Below are positions 1 to 6,880 of a stretch of 64,000 nucleotides of DNA, one piece after another; within the stretch, counting starts at the first letter, position 1; the number at the start of each line of letters is the position of its first letter. The notes under the pieces were generated by a model, which did not search any database, was not told the origin of the DNA, and saw only the letters and a program-made list of their open reading frames with translations. A program made the translations under genes and the position numbers. Source of the DNA: Marinihelvus sp036351115 (lineage in GTDB: Bacteria > Pseudomonadota > Gammaproteobacteria > Xanthomonadales > SZUA-36); contig JAZBOL010000033.1 in NCBI GenBank assembly GCA_036351115.1, positions 1 to 64,000 on the forward strand. Direction: 5' to 3'.

Positions 1-375
1 AACGACGCCCGTGCCACCACCGACGACTTCAACGCCGGTTCCGCCGCCAACGACGCCCGTGCCACCACCGACAACTTCTTTGCCCGTGCCGCCGCCAACG
101 ACGCCCGTGCCGCCACCGACAACTTCTTTGCCCGTGCCGCCGCCAACAACTTTGCCGCCAGTTCCGCCACCGACAACTTCAACGCCGGTACCGCCGCCGA
201 CCACGCCAGTGCCACCTCCGACAACTTCAACGCCGGTTCCGCCGCCGACCACGCCAGTGCCACCGCCGACGACTTCAACGCCGGTTCCGCCGCCAACGAC
301 GCCAGTGCCACCGCCGACGACCTCAGCGCCGGTGCCGCCACCGACCACGCCAGTGCCACCGCCGACCACTTCGGC
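1..375 (-). repeat. Tandem VVGGGTG coding repeat, 15 units visible
   Basis: Units alternate between nine residues (xEVVGGGTG, x being A, V or K) and seven residues (VVGGGTG), giving a 48-nt super-period that breaks once at a GKVVGGGTG unit. Fifteen complete units are visible and the array continues past position 1. The opposite strand is also open here as a PPPTT-rich frame, a by-product of the periodic GC-rich sequence. Confidence 0.9.
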
Positions 376-741
376 GCCGTGGCTCGGGAGCCTCACGGAT
401 ACTTCCGTCAAATTCATTGCTGCGTAGGACCCATTAGTCGTTCCTACACCTACAAACACGCTGCCGTCGATCGACCAGGAGGCGGTCAGAATTCCGTTAT
501 CGTGCACAACTTGGAGTTCACCAGCAGCGCTTGAGGCATTAGCGTTTGCGCCGGTCGCGAAGACCGCCGCTGCGAGTGAACACGCGAGAACGCTTCTACG
601 AATCCCTGTGCCGGACTTCTCGATACCCGTGCCAGATTTTTCAATTCCGGTGCCGGATTTTTCGATACCGGTGCCAGACTTCTCAATTCCCGTGCCAGAC
701 TTCTCAATGCCAGTTCCGCTTTTTTCAATCCAACGAGTCAT
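1..741 (-). CDS. Secreted repeat protein with N-terminal IEKSGTG repeats and VVGGGTG body (partial, runs off left edge)
   Basis: The reading frame is open from ATG at 741-739 to the window edge (247 codons, no stop). AGGAG lies about 9 nt upstream of the ATG, which follows the DUF6502-like stop by 2 nt, so the pair is probably translationally coupled. Layout: MTRW; six perfect IEKSGTG units (residues 5-46); a signal-peptide-like segment starting IRRSVLAC with likely cleavage after ANA (about residue 69); a short domain (70-122); then VVGGGTG repeats to the edge. Codons inside the IEKSGTG units vary only synonymously, and Ser uses both AGC and TCN, which supports this strand as the coding one. 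The repeats precede the signal peptide, so they sit in an N-terminal extension, which is unusual. I do not recognise the family. A secreted or surface role is inferred from the signal segment only. Confidence 0.8.
   Translation of the reverse strand, partial: MTRWIEKSGTGIEKSGTGIEKSGTGIEKSGTGIEKSGTGIEKSGTGIRRSVLACSLAAAVFATGANANASSAAGELQVVHDNGILTASWSIDGSVFVGVGTTNGSYAAMNLTEVSVRLPSHGAEVVGGGTGVVGGGTGAEVVGGGTGVVGGGTGVEVVGGGTGVVGGGTGVEVVGGGTGVVGGGTGVEVVGGGTGGKVVGGGTGKEVVGGGTGVVGGGTGKEVVGGGTGVVGGGTGVEVVGGGTGVV
604..729 (-). repeat. Six tandem 21-nt units encoding IEKSGTG
   Basis: Six adjacent 21-nt units each encode IEKSGTG. They differ at wobble positions, and unit 1 uses AGC for Ser where the others use TCN, yet the peptide is identical in all six. 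The opposite-strand frame breaks at three places (Asp to Leu, Ile to Met, Pro to Gln). Confidence 0.9.
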
Positions 742-743
742 TT

Positions 744-1526
744 TCAATCTCCTGTTACGTCATTGTCGTGATCGCCCCACTGGTACCACCCGATACCCAC
801 TGTGAGTTGACCTGGTTGCTTTTTGGGCTCCTCGAACTTTTCGAGCAGCGCTTCACCCTCCCTTATTTGTTTATGTAGGAGGTCTCTCGCCTCGAGGCGA
901 AATTCTCGATATCTCTCTGGAGCCAGACGGTACGTCCATCGGCCCTGCTGAGGTACCCGCTCTTCTGCAGGAGCGAGCATGTTGTGGATCCCGGCGCTCA
1001 TTACGCGAGATGCTTCAAGAATGGTTATGTCCGTAAGTTTCGCTTTGTCGTTTCCTAACGGCGTGTACTCCAGTGAAAGGAGTTCTACCTCTTGAATATC
1101 ACCCTGAATCACACGAATCGTTTCTGATGCTTGAAGACGGTCCAGTACCGTCTTGACGGTGACGTTTCTCCCGATGGCCCTAAGCACTAGGCCCTGGAAT
1201 GTTCTACCTTTTCCCTCAAGTGGAAGGACTGCTGGGTCGCCTGTTTCAGGATCTTGGAAGAACGGATCACTCGCCCACATGTCGATGAGTGTGTACTCGG
1301 GAGACACATGCTGTGGCTCTACCGAGGGGTCACAGTTATTTTGAAGAACGGCGGTCACAACCCTGGTATCCAGGCCTGTGATAAGCGCGAGCGCGGACTT
1401 GGTGGGGCGTGATCCGCTTTGCTCCAGTTTGCGAACGCCTTCCTCGACATAAATCGAGCGCAGCATCTCTACCAGAGCAGGGAACGAGATCGTTCCTACC
1501 AGTAGTCGGACGACTTTTCGAAGCAA
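744..1526 (-). CDS. DUF6502-like protein, possible winged-helix regulator
   Basis: This 260-residue protein resembles the DUF6502 family as I remember it. An LLLRKVVRLLV-type N-terminal helix is followed by a segment on growing-tip paralog splitting (TGLDTRVVTAVL), then a central DPFFQDPETGDPAVLPL stretch and a helix-strand region that could be a winged helix. The annotated start is TTG at 1526. The frame stays open upstream to a TGA at 1608-1610, and the homologous-looking residues begin before the TTG, so the true start may be an upstream rare codon. GC is clearly lower than in the housekeeping genes. The stop lies 2 nt before the repeat-protein start, which implies an operon. Regulation of that partner is plausible but unproven. 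Confidence 0.6.
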   Translation of the reverse strand: MLRKVVRLLVGTISFPALVEMLRSIYVEEGVRKLEQSGSRPTKSALALITGLDTRVVTAVLQNNCDPSVEPQHVSPEYTLIDMWASDPFFQDPETGDPAVLPLEGKGRTFQGLVLRAIGRNVTVKTVLDRLQASETIRVIQGDIQEVELLSLEYTPLGNDKAKLTDITILEASRVMSAGIHNMLAPAEERVPQQGRWTYRLAPERYREFRLEARDLLHKQIREGEALLEKFEEPKKQPGQLTVGIGWYQWGDHDNDVTGD

Positions 1527-1748
1527 TAGCGGTAGGACTTCCGCTATCGATCTAGCGTCCCCAGAAAGGGTGATTTTGTTTTCCAGTGGTCTGCCCGTTT
1601 TGGTTGCTCAACACATCATTCAGCCGTGTTGGCTTTTCGCTGGGCGCGCGAACAGGTGTGCGCGGCAGCGATTGCCTCGACCGAACTCCATTTCGTGCAA
1701 GCCTCAGTGCCGCAGACCACCGAGGAGGTAGTACCGGTGACGCCCGAT

Positions 1749-1802
1749 CAAAGTTCCGCTGAGATCAGGTCACCAGGGTGTGCGGCCAAAGTTCCGCTGA
1801 GA
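1749..1802. repeat. Two 16-bp direct repeats, possible IS end remnant
   Basis: The identical 16-mer CAAAGTTCCGCTGAGA occurs at 1749-1764 and 1787-1802, 38 bp apart. Repeated short boxes of this kind occur at the termini of IS21-type elements, and I associate the reverse complement (CAGCGGAACTTTG) with such ends, but no transposase remains here. Confidence 0.35.
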
Positions 1803-2278
1803 CCACAACACCTGAACGACAGGTTAATCACTTAATCAAAGGCTTGCACCTGCTTACTTAGGGTCTTTCGCTCCTTCTTCCCTCAAAAAGACCGGCCCGG
1901 GCGTCCGCTGTGATCACCTGGGCTGGTGAAAAAAAACGGTGCCCCCACTCCATCGAAGGCACCAATCGCAGGGCGGGTTAAAAAGGCTCCCGCATTTGTC
2001 GAGCGTCCTTGCTCCTCGACCTGGCCCCTCGGCTCGGGTCTCGTAGATCGTTGTTTCCCAACAACTAACCTGGAAATGGTTCCGCACAGGCCATCCTGGC
2101 CTCGGCATGGTTGGCGCGTCCTTGCGCCTCGATCAATCCCTTGTCATTTCCATGGTCTGTTTCTTTGCCCGCCGATCCTGGCAGGACTTTCCGGGCTCGC
2201 CATTCCCTGGTGGCCCCGCCACTGCAAATTTCCGGGAAATTTCCGGAGACTCCTGTGACGTTGAAATAGACTATATCA

Positions 2279-2342
2279 GCTATAGACATGCGGGTCTATA
2301 GCCAATTTTGTTTTTAGACAAAAAAGAATTTAGACAAAAAAG
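2279..2342. promoter_or_regulatory. Palindrome and A-rich direct repeats upstream of the small RNA
   Basis: GCTATAGA (2279-2286) and TCTATAGC (2295-2302) form an 8-bp inverted repeat with an 8-nt spacer. TTAGACAAAAAAG then occurs twice, at 2314-2326 and 2330-2342 (period 16), with a partial TAGACA copy further on. The position just upstream of the promoter suggests activator or UP-element sites. It does not match the Pseudomonas GacA site that I know. Confidence 0.45.
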
Positions 2343-2353
2343 TGAATAGACAC

Positions 2354-2382
2354 TTGTGCATTTAGCCAAAAGTGGCTATAGT
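2354..2382 (+). promoter_or_regulatory. Sigma-70 promoter of the CsrB/RsmZ-like RNA
   Basis: TTGTGC (2354-2359) and TATAGT (2377-2382) are separated by 17 nt, predicting a start near 2389. An inverted repeat TAGCC (2363-2367) / GGCTA (2374-2378) spans the spacer and the -10, so a bound protein there would block or control RNA polymerase. Confidence 0.6.
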
Positions 2383-2388
2383 GTCTTC

Positions 2389-2573
2389 AACGAGGGACGA
2401 AAAGGGCATGGATTGGCCCTTTTCACAGGCAAAAGGATTTGCCGGATAGCAGAAGGATCTGCGCAGCGTAAGGAAGCGCTTTGACCTCGTCGCAAGGAAG
2501 CACTTAGCGGGTGGCGACACGTCCGCAGGGCGGCTCGGAACATCAAGGACGATGTTCCAGCCGCTTTTTTTTT
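2389..2573 (+). ncRNA. CsrB/RsmZ-family small RNA (CsrA/RsmA sponge)
   Basis: This RNA of about 185 nt is a chain of hairpins whose loops present GGA, the recognition core of CsrA/RsmA. Stems are: 2400-2407 with 2416-2423 (loop ATGGATTG); 2428-2433 with 2438-2443 (loop AGGA); 2449-2453 with 2458-2462 (loop AGGA); 2465-2468 with 2477-2480 (loop TAAGGAAG); 2489-2493 with 2514-2518 (loop starts AAGGA); and the terminator stem with loop AAGGAC. Two more GGA motifs (2395, 2444) lie in single-stranded linkers. It has its own promoter and a strong terminator. Such RNAs titrate CsrA/RsmA and so relieve translational repression. The subtype (RsmZ, RsmY or CsrB) cannot be assigned by eye. Confidence 0.85.
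2530..2573 (+). terminator. Rho-independent terminator of the small RNA
   Basis: An outer stem GCGGCT/AGCCGC (2530-2535 with 2559-2564) and an inner stem GGAACATC/GATGTTCC (2537-2544 with 2551-2558) cap the loop AAGGAC and are followed by nine T residues (2565-2573). The loop carries a GGA motif, so the terminator probably also binds CsrA. Confidence 0.93.
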
Positions 2574-2687
2574 GTGCGTTCGAAACTGGCGACACCGCGG
2601 ATGCGTCGTCGCGCACCGGGCGCTGCAGCACCTGCATCACGGTGAAGGTCGCCAGGTGGGGTCGGGTTTCAGTTCCGAGCGGGGAAT

Positions 2688-3203
2688 TCAATCCCGGCCG
2701 GGATTGAGATGGCCGCAGCGAGCGCAGGTGCGGTGTTCCTCGCTGCTGAAATAGCGGTCGAAGACCGGGCCAAACTGCGATTCGATGTCCACCAGCTCGA
2801 AATACTCCTCGTAGAGCTTGTGGTGGCACTGTTCACAGAACCAGATGAGTCCGTCCAGTTCGCCGGGACGGCGCTGACGTTCGATCACGAGCCCGACCGT
2901 ATTCGCGCCGCGCTGGGGCGAATGGGGTACACCGGAGGGCAACAGGAAAATTTCGCCCTCAGTGACGGTAACGTCCCTGACGGCCCCATCCTCGAACACG
3001 CGGAGGACCAGGTCACCCTCGACCTGGTAAAAAAACTCGGGACCCTCCTCGACGTGGAAATCCGTCCTTGCGTTCGGTCCGCCGACCACCATGCAGATGA
3101 ATTCGCCGTTCTCCCAGATGACCTTGTTGCCTACCGGAGGTTTGAGCAGGTGGCGGTGTTCCTCGATCCAGGTGGCGAAATTGATCGGCGGCAGCAAAGA
3201 CAT
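2688..3203 (-). CDS. nbaC: 3-hydroxyanthranilate 3,4-dioxygenase
   Basis: This cytosolic cupin dioxygenase opens the ring of 3-hydroxyanthranilate to 2-amino-3-carboxymuconate semialdehyde, in tryptophan catabolism or quinolinate formation. At 171 residues it has the bacterial family length. The predicted Fe(II) ligands are His50, Glu56 and His94, with substrate arginines Arg46 and Arg98. The C-terminal rubredoxin-like metal site of bacterial enzymes is intact (Cys123, Cys126, Cys160, Cys163). No other kynurenine-pathway gene is in the window. asnS lies immediately upstream on the same strand with a 13-nt gap, so they may be co-transcribed. Confidence 0.95.
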   Translation of the reverse strand: MSLLPPINFATWIEEHRHLLKPPVGNKVIWENGEFICMVVGGPNARTDFHVEEGPEFFYQVEGDLVLRVFEDGAVRDVTVTEGEIFLLPSGVPHSPQRGANTVGLVIERQRRPGELDGLIWFCEQCHHKLYEEYFELVDIESQFGPVFDRYFSSEEHRTCARCGHLNPGRD

Positions 3204-3216
3204 GCTTGGTTCGGTC

Positions 3217-4617
3217 TCAGAAGTCAGCGCGGCCGGGAACGCGGGGGTAGGGGATCACGTCCCGGATGTTGCTCATGCCGGTGACATAGCTGACCAGGCG
3301 TTCGAAACCGAGACCAAAGCCGGCGTGCGGCACCGTTCCGTAGCGGCGCAGATCCAGGTACCAGTCATAGGTCTCCTTGTCGAGCTCCAGTTCGTCCATG
3401 CGGCGCTCCAGCACCTCGAGCCGCTCTTCACGCTGGGACCCGCCGATGATCTCCCCGATGCCCGGCGCGAGCACGTCCATCGCGGCCACCGTCCGCTCGT
3501 CATCGCTCAGACGCATATAGAAAGCCTTGATCTCCGTGGGATAGTTCTTGACGATCACCGGCGCCTTGAAGTGCTGCTCGGTCAGGTAACGCTCGTGTTC
3601 GGTCTGCAAGTCGAGGCCCCACTGGGCGGGAAACTCGAACTTTTTGCCGGACGCCACGAGGATGTCGATGGCTTCCGCGTAGTCGATGCGGACGAATTCG
3701 GTGTTCAGCACGGACTCCAGCCGCGTGATGGCCTCCGGCTCGATGCGCTGGGCGAAAAACGCCATGTCGTCCGGGCATTCCTCCAGCACGGCCTTGAAGA
3801 TGTATTTGAGAAAGTCCTCGGCGAGATCGGCCAGGTCGTCCAGGTCGGCGAAGGCGATTTCCGGCTCCACCATCCAGAATTCCGCCAGGTGGCGGGCCGT
3901 GTTCGAGTTTTCCGCGCGAAACGTGGGTCCAAAGGTGTACACCTTGCTCATGGACAGGCAGTAGGCCTCCACGTTGAGCTGGCCCGACACGGTCAGGAAG
4001 GTCTCCCGGCCGAAGAAATCCTCGCTGAAGTCCACCTCGCCACTGTCGGTCCGGGGCAGGTTCGCCAGGTCCAGGGTGCTCACCCGGAACATGTGGCCGG
4101 CGCCCTCGGCGTCCGAGGCCGTGATGATCGGGGTGTTGATCCAGTAGTAGCCGCGCTCATGGTAGTAGCGGTGAATGGCCTGCGCGCAGGCGTTCCGCAC
4201 CCGGGTAACGGCCCCGAAGGTGTTGGTGCGCGGACGAAGATGGCCCACGTCGCGCAGAAATTCGAAGCTGTGCTGCTTGGGTTGGATGGGATAGGTATCC
4301 GGATCGCTCACCCAGCCCAGTACTTCCACGTCGCTGGCCTTGACCTCGAAGGCCTGGCCGCGACCGCGCGACTCCACCAGTTCCCCGGTGCAACGCACCG
4401 CGCAACCCGTGGTGAGTTTCTGCACCTCGTCGGCGTAATTGTCCAGTTCCCCCGGCGCCACGACCTGGATTGGGTGGAAACCCGAGCCATCGGCCACGTG
4501 AATGAAGGAGAAACCGGCCTTGGAATCTCGGCGGGTTCGCACCCAGCCTTCGATCGTGACGGTATCGCCCACCGGTACTTCGCCGGCGAGGCATTGTTTG
4601 ATGCTACTGGGAGACAT
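3217..4617 (-). CDS. asnS: Asparagine--tRNA ligase
   Basis: This class II aminoacyl-tRNA synthetase charges tRNA-Asn. It has an N-terminal OB-fold anticodon-binding domain (about residues 15-105, containing EGWVRTRRDSK) and a catalytic domain. Motif 2 lies near TFGPTFRAENSNTARHLAEF and motif 3 near the C-terminal GLGFERL. The chosen ATG at 4617 gives 466 residues, the usual bacterial length. A longer frame starting at 4668 adds 17 non-family residues. The gene is divergent from the IscA-like gene and precedes nbaC. Confidence 0.96.
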   Translation of the reverse strand: MSPSSIKQCLAGEVPVGDTVTIEGWVRTRRDSKAGFSFIHVADGSGFHPIQVVAPGELDNYADEVQKLTTGCAVRCTGELVESRGRGQAFEVKASDVEVLGWVSDPDTYPIQPKQHSFEFLRDVGHLRPRTNTFGAVTRVRNACAQAIHRYYHERGYYWINTPIITASDAEGAGHMFRVSTLDLANLPRTDSGEVDFSEDFFGRETFLTVSGQLNVEAYCLSMSKVYTFGPTFRAENSNTARHLAEFWMVEPEIAFADLDDLADLAEDFLKYIFKAVLEECPDDMAFFAQRIEPEAITRLESVLNTEFVRIDYAEAIDILVASGKKFEFPAQWGLDLQTEHERYLTEQHFKAPVIVKNYPTEIKAFYMRLSDDERTVAAMDVLAPGIGEIIGGSQREERLEVLERRMDELELDKETYDWYLDLRRYGTVPHAGFGLGFERLVSYVTGMSNIRDVIPYPRVPGRADF

Positions 4618-4725
4618 GTGGCTCTGGTTGAATCGATGACGGAAGGCCACAGATAATAAAGCACGCACCGGGGTGCGTCAGCACCCGTGCGTGATTGCTT
4701 TCAAGCACACCGCCAGGAGAGGAAC

Positions 4726-5049
4726 ATGTCCATCCAATTGACCCCCGTCGCAGCCGAGCGCGTTCACCAGTTCCTCGAGAAGGAGGGTGGGGTGGCGCTG
4801 CGCGTCGGCGTCCGCAAAACCGGGTGCTCCGGCTGGGCCTACGTGGTCGAACTGGCCAGGGACATCCCCGCGGACGACCACCTCTTCGAAGACCGGGGCG
4901 TTCGCGTGGTCGTCGATGCGACGAGCCTGCCGCTGGTGGATGGATCCACCATCGATTTCGTCACCGAGGGGCTCAACCGAACCTTCAAGTTCGACAACCC
5001 CAACGCCACGGAAGAGTGTGGCTGTGGCGAGTCCTTCACGATCCAGTGA
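4726..5049 (+). CDS. IscA/ErpA-type iron-sulfur assembly protein
   Basis: This 107-residue A-type carrier delivers or inserts Fe-S clusters. The three conserved cysteines are at 34 (TGCSGW), 98 and 100 (ECGCGESF). ATG 4726 is chosen because a strong AGGAGAGGA precedes it. It stands alone, outside any isc or suf operon here, so the exact paralog (IscA, SufA or ErpA) is unclear. The downstream phosphatase gene begins at a GTG overlapping its stop codon. Confidence 0.9.
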   Translation: MSIQLTPVAAERVHQFLEKEGGVALRVGVRKTGCSGWAYVVELARDIPADDHLFEDRGVRVVVDATSLPLVDGSTIDFVTEGLNRTFKFDNPNATEECGCGESFTIQ

Positions 5050-6317
5050 GCGAAGTCTCCCACGACCCCAGCCCCAATGAAATCAGTCGTGAATCCCTGG
5101 TGCAGATCCTCGAGATCATGCACCGGCTCGCTGCGCCCGAGGCCATGCCTGAGCTGCTGCGGGAAATCATGGAGGTCGGCAAGGTCGCCATCGTCGCCGA
5201 TGCCGGCGTTCTCTGGCTAAAAGACCGCGCGACCGGGCGACTGCGCCGGGTTGTTCCGTCTCTCGAACAGCGAACGGAACTGGAGTTGGGGCAGGGCTGG
5301 GCCGGGCTCTGTGCCGAGTCCCGCGAGATGTCGAACATTCCCGACTGCCGCAAGGACGAACGTTACCGGTCCCATCCACTGACCCTTCCCGGCCTGGAGC
5401 CGCTGTCACTCCTCAATGTGCCGATCCTGGGCCAGGATCTCGAGCTGCTGGGGGTGATGCAGTGGCTGGGCAAGGCGCCCGGGCAGTTCGACGAGCACGA
5501 TGAATGGGTCGGCCCGGCGCTCGCAGCTCAGGCAGCGGTGGCCATCCAGCATGCCTACATGACGGACGAGCTGCTGGCCAACGCCATCCTGGCCCGCGAG
5601 GTTGCGGTGGCGCGGGAAATTCAACAGAGCACGCTGCCGGACGCCATGCCGGAGGTCCCCGGCTACGAGGTATGCGGCCGGTTTCTGCCGACCGATCACA
5701 CCGGTGGAGACCTCTATGACGTGGTGTTGCTGGACGGGCGGCTGTTCCTCCTGCTGGGTGACGCCACGGGTCACGGCTTTGGCCCGGCACTCTCGGCGAC
5801 CCAGCTGCAAGCCATGTTCCGTGTGGCCTTTCGACTTGGGGCGGACCTGGACGAAGCCTATCGCCACGTCAACAACCAGATGGTCGAGGATCTGCCGGAT
5901 GACCGCTTTATCACGGCATTCATGGGATTCCTCGATCCGGAGCGCCACGAAGTGGCATTTCACTCCGCGGGCCAGGGGCCCATCCTGCACTACCGGGCGG
6001 CGGAGCGTCGCTGCGAATGGCACAAACCGACGAGTTTCCCGGTCGGCATCATGGACCTCGACGGATCGGGCCGGTCCCAGCGGCTGGCCCTCGCGCCGGG
6101 CGATATTCTGGGCCTGATCTCCGACGGCATCTACGAGTTTCCCGATGACGCCGGCAAGGGCTTCGGGGAACAGCGGGTGGCACAAGTCTTCGAACGACTC
6201 CATGGGGCTTCGGTGCACACCCTGGCCGATCGATTGATTCAGGCGGCCGCGGCCCATGGCGGAAGCGAAGGGCAGGTGGACGACATCACGCTGGTGCTGC
6301 TTCGACGGCAGCCCTGA
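5046..6317 (+). CDS. RsbU-type PP2C serine phosphatase with GAF domain
   Basis: From the GTG at 5046 the protein has 423 residues. It has a GAF-like sensory domain (about 20-165), a short coiled linker containing REVAVAREIQQSTLP, and a PP2C SpoIIE-type phosphatase domain (about 195-420). Metal-binding acidic motifs are visible: GGDLYDV, LLGDATGHG, ISDGIYEF and VDDITLV. This family dephosphorylates STAS anti-anti-sigma proteins, and both a HATPase kinase and a STAS protein follow. The start is not certain: GTG 5046 overlaps the iscA-like stop, and the next in-frame ATG is at about 5118. No membrane segment is evident, so it likely senses a cytosolic signal. Confidence 0.9.
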   Translation: MSEVSHDPSPNEISRESLVQILEIMHRLAAPEAMPELLREIMEVGKVAIVADAGVLWLKDRATGRLRRVVPSLEQRTELELGQGWAGLCAESREMSNIPDCRKDERYRSHPLTLPGLEPLSLLNVPILGQDLELLGVMQWLGKAPGQFDEHDEWVGPALAAQAAVAIQHAYMTDELLANAILAREVAVAREIQQSTLPDAMPEVPGYEVCGRFLPTDHTGGDLYDVVLLDGRLFLLLGDATGHGFGPALSATQLQAMFRVAFRLGADLDEAYRHVNNQMVEDLPDDRFITAFMGFLDPERHEVAFHSAGQGPILHYRAAERRCEWHKPTSFPVGIMDLDGSGRSQRLALAPGDILGLISDGIYEFPDDAGKGFGEQRVAQVFERLHGASVHTLADRLIQAAAAHGGSEGQVDDITLVLLRRQP

Positions 6318-6396
6318 ACCGGGTCCGCCGGTTCGCCAGGGCACGCTCACTTTTCTGTCCGGAGACAAACCGGAACACGAAAAGCCTTCGCGGCGC

Positions 6397-6426
6397 TTGG
6401 AGTCCGGCCCCCGAACTCATTACACT
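6397..6426 (+). promoter_or_regulatory. Candidate sigma-70 promoter for the RsbW-like gene
   Basis: TTGGAG (6397-6402) and TACACT (6421-6426) have an 18-nt spacer and lie 44 nt before the start codon. The 152-nt gap after the phosphatase gene fits a separate promoter. Confidence 0.45.
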
Positions 6427-6469
6427 GTGCCCCGCGTGTGGGCAGGCTGCCGCGCAGAAGGGACCACCC

Positions 6470-6880
6470 ATGAAACAACGCTTCGCTCGCAACCTGAACG
6501 AGCTGTCCGCCATCGTGGCGTCGACGGAAGCTTTTTTTGCCCGCGAAGGCCTGCCTTCCTCACTGCGAAACCGCGCGGATCTGTGCATCGAGGAACTGTT
6601 CGTCAACATGGTGACCTACAACACGGAATCGAACGAGGACATCCAGCTGGAACTCGAAGCCTGCGATCCCGGGCTTCGCATTCGACTGGTGGACAGGGAC
6701 GTGGACCGTTTCGACCCGCGTATGGGGCCGGCCGTGGACACGGAGGCCTCCATCGAGGAGCGCGAGCCGGGCGGACTGGGGCTTTACCTGGTCATGAAAA
6801 TGGCGAGTGAAATCCGCTACGCCTATCGCGACCGGGTCAGCACCATCACCCTGGACCTGGAGGCCGACGACCATGTTTGA
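6470..6880 (+). CDS. RsbW-type anti-sigma factor / serine protein kinase
   Basis: This 136-residue GHKL ATPase of the RsbW/SpoIIAB class phosphorylates a STAS antagonist and sequesters a target when the antagonist is phosphorylated. The N-box is at CIEELFVNMVTY and the G2 box at PGGLGLYLVMK. The G1 box (LVDRDVDRFDP) has Asp in place of the usual Gly, a mild deviation. The start ATG is preceded by GAAGGGA. The gene overlaps the STAS gene by 8 nt, so the two are translationally coupled. Confidence 0.9.
   Translation: MKQRFARNLNELSAIVASTEAFFAREGLPSSLRNRADLCIEELFVNMVTYNTESNEDIQLELEACDPGLRIRLVDRDVDRFDPRMGPAVDTEASIEEREPGGLGLYLVMKMASEIRYAYRDRVSTITLDLEADDHV

Larger units (their letters stand above)
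1527..2353. other. Gene-poor interval upstream of the small RNA
   Basis: I find no convincing protein gene in this stretch of about 830 bases. It contains the 16-bp direct repeats at 1749-1802, a GC-rich middle (about 1890-2240) without a codable frame of note, and an AT-rich end (2265-2353) with palindromes and direct repeats that look like a regulatory region for the downstream RNA. Confidence 0.6.

Noticed and set aside
11..427. Plus-strand PPPTT-rich ORF of 138 residues
   Set aside because: It is the complement of the GGGTG repeat array. The minus frame has a good ribosome site, a signal peptide and continuity with its neighbour; the plus frame has none of these.
604..729. 21-nt tandem repeats as a CRISPR array
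   Set aside because: The units are contiguous with no spacers and encode a peptide in frame; there are no cas genes nearby.
2362..2829. Minus-strand ORF overlapping the small RNA
   Set aside because: It covers the promoter, the hairpins and the terminator and has no homology signal; nbaC occupies its upstream end in another frame.
3091..4656. Plus-strand ORF across asnS
   Set aside because: It is an antisense shadow of asnS, whose class II motifs are unmistakable.
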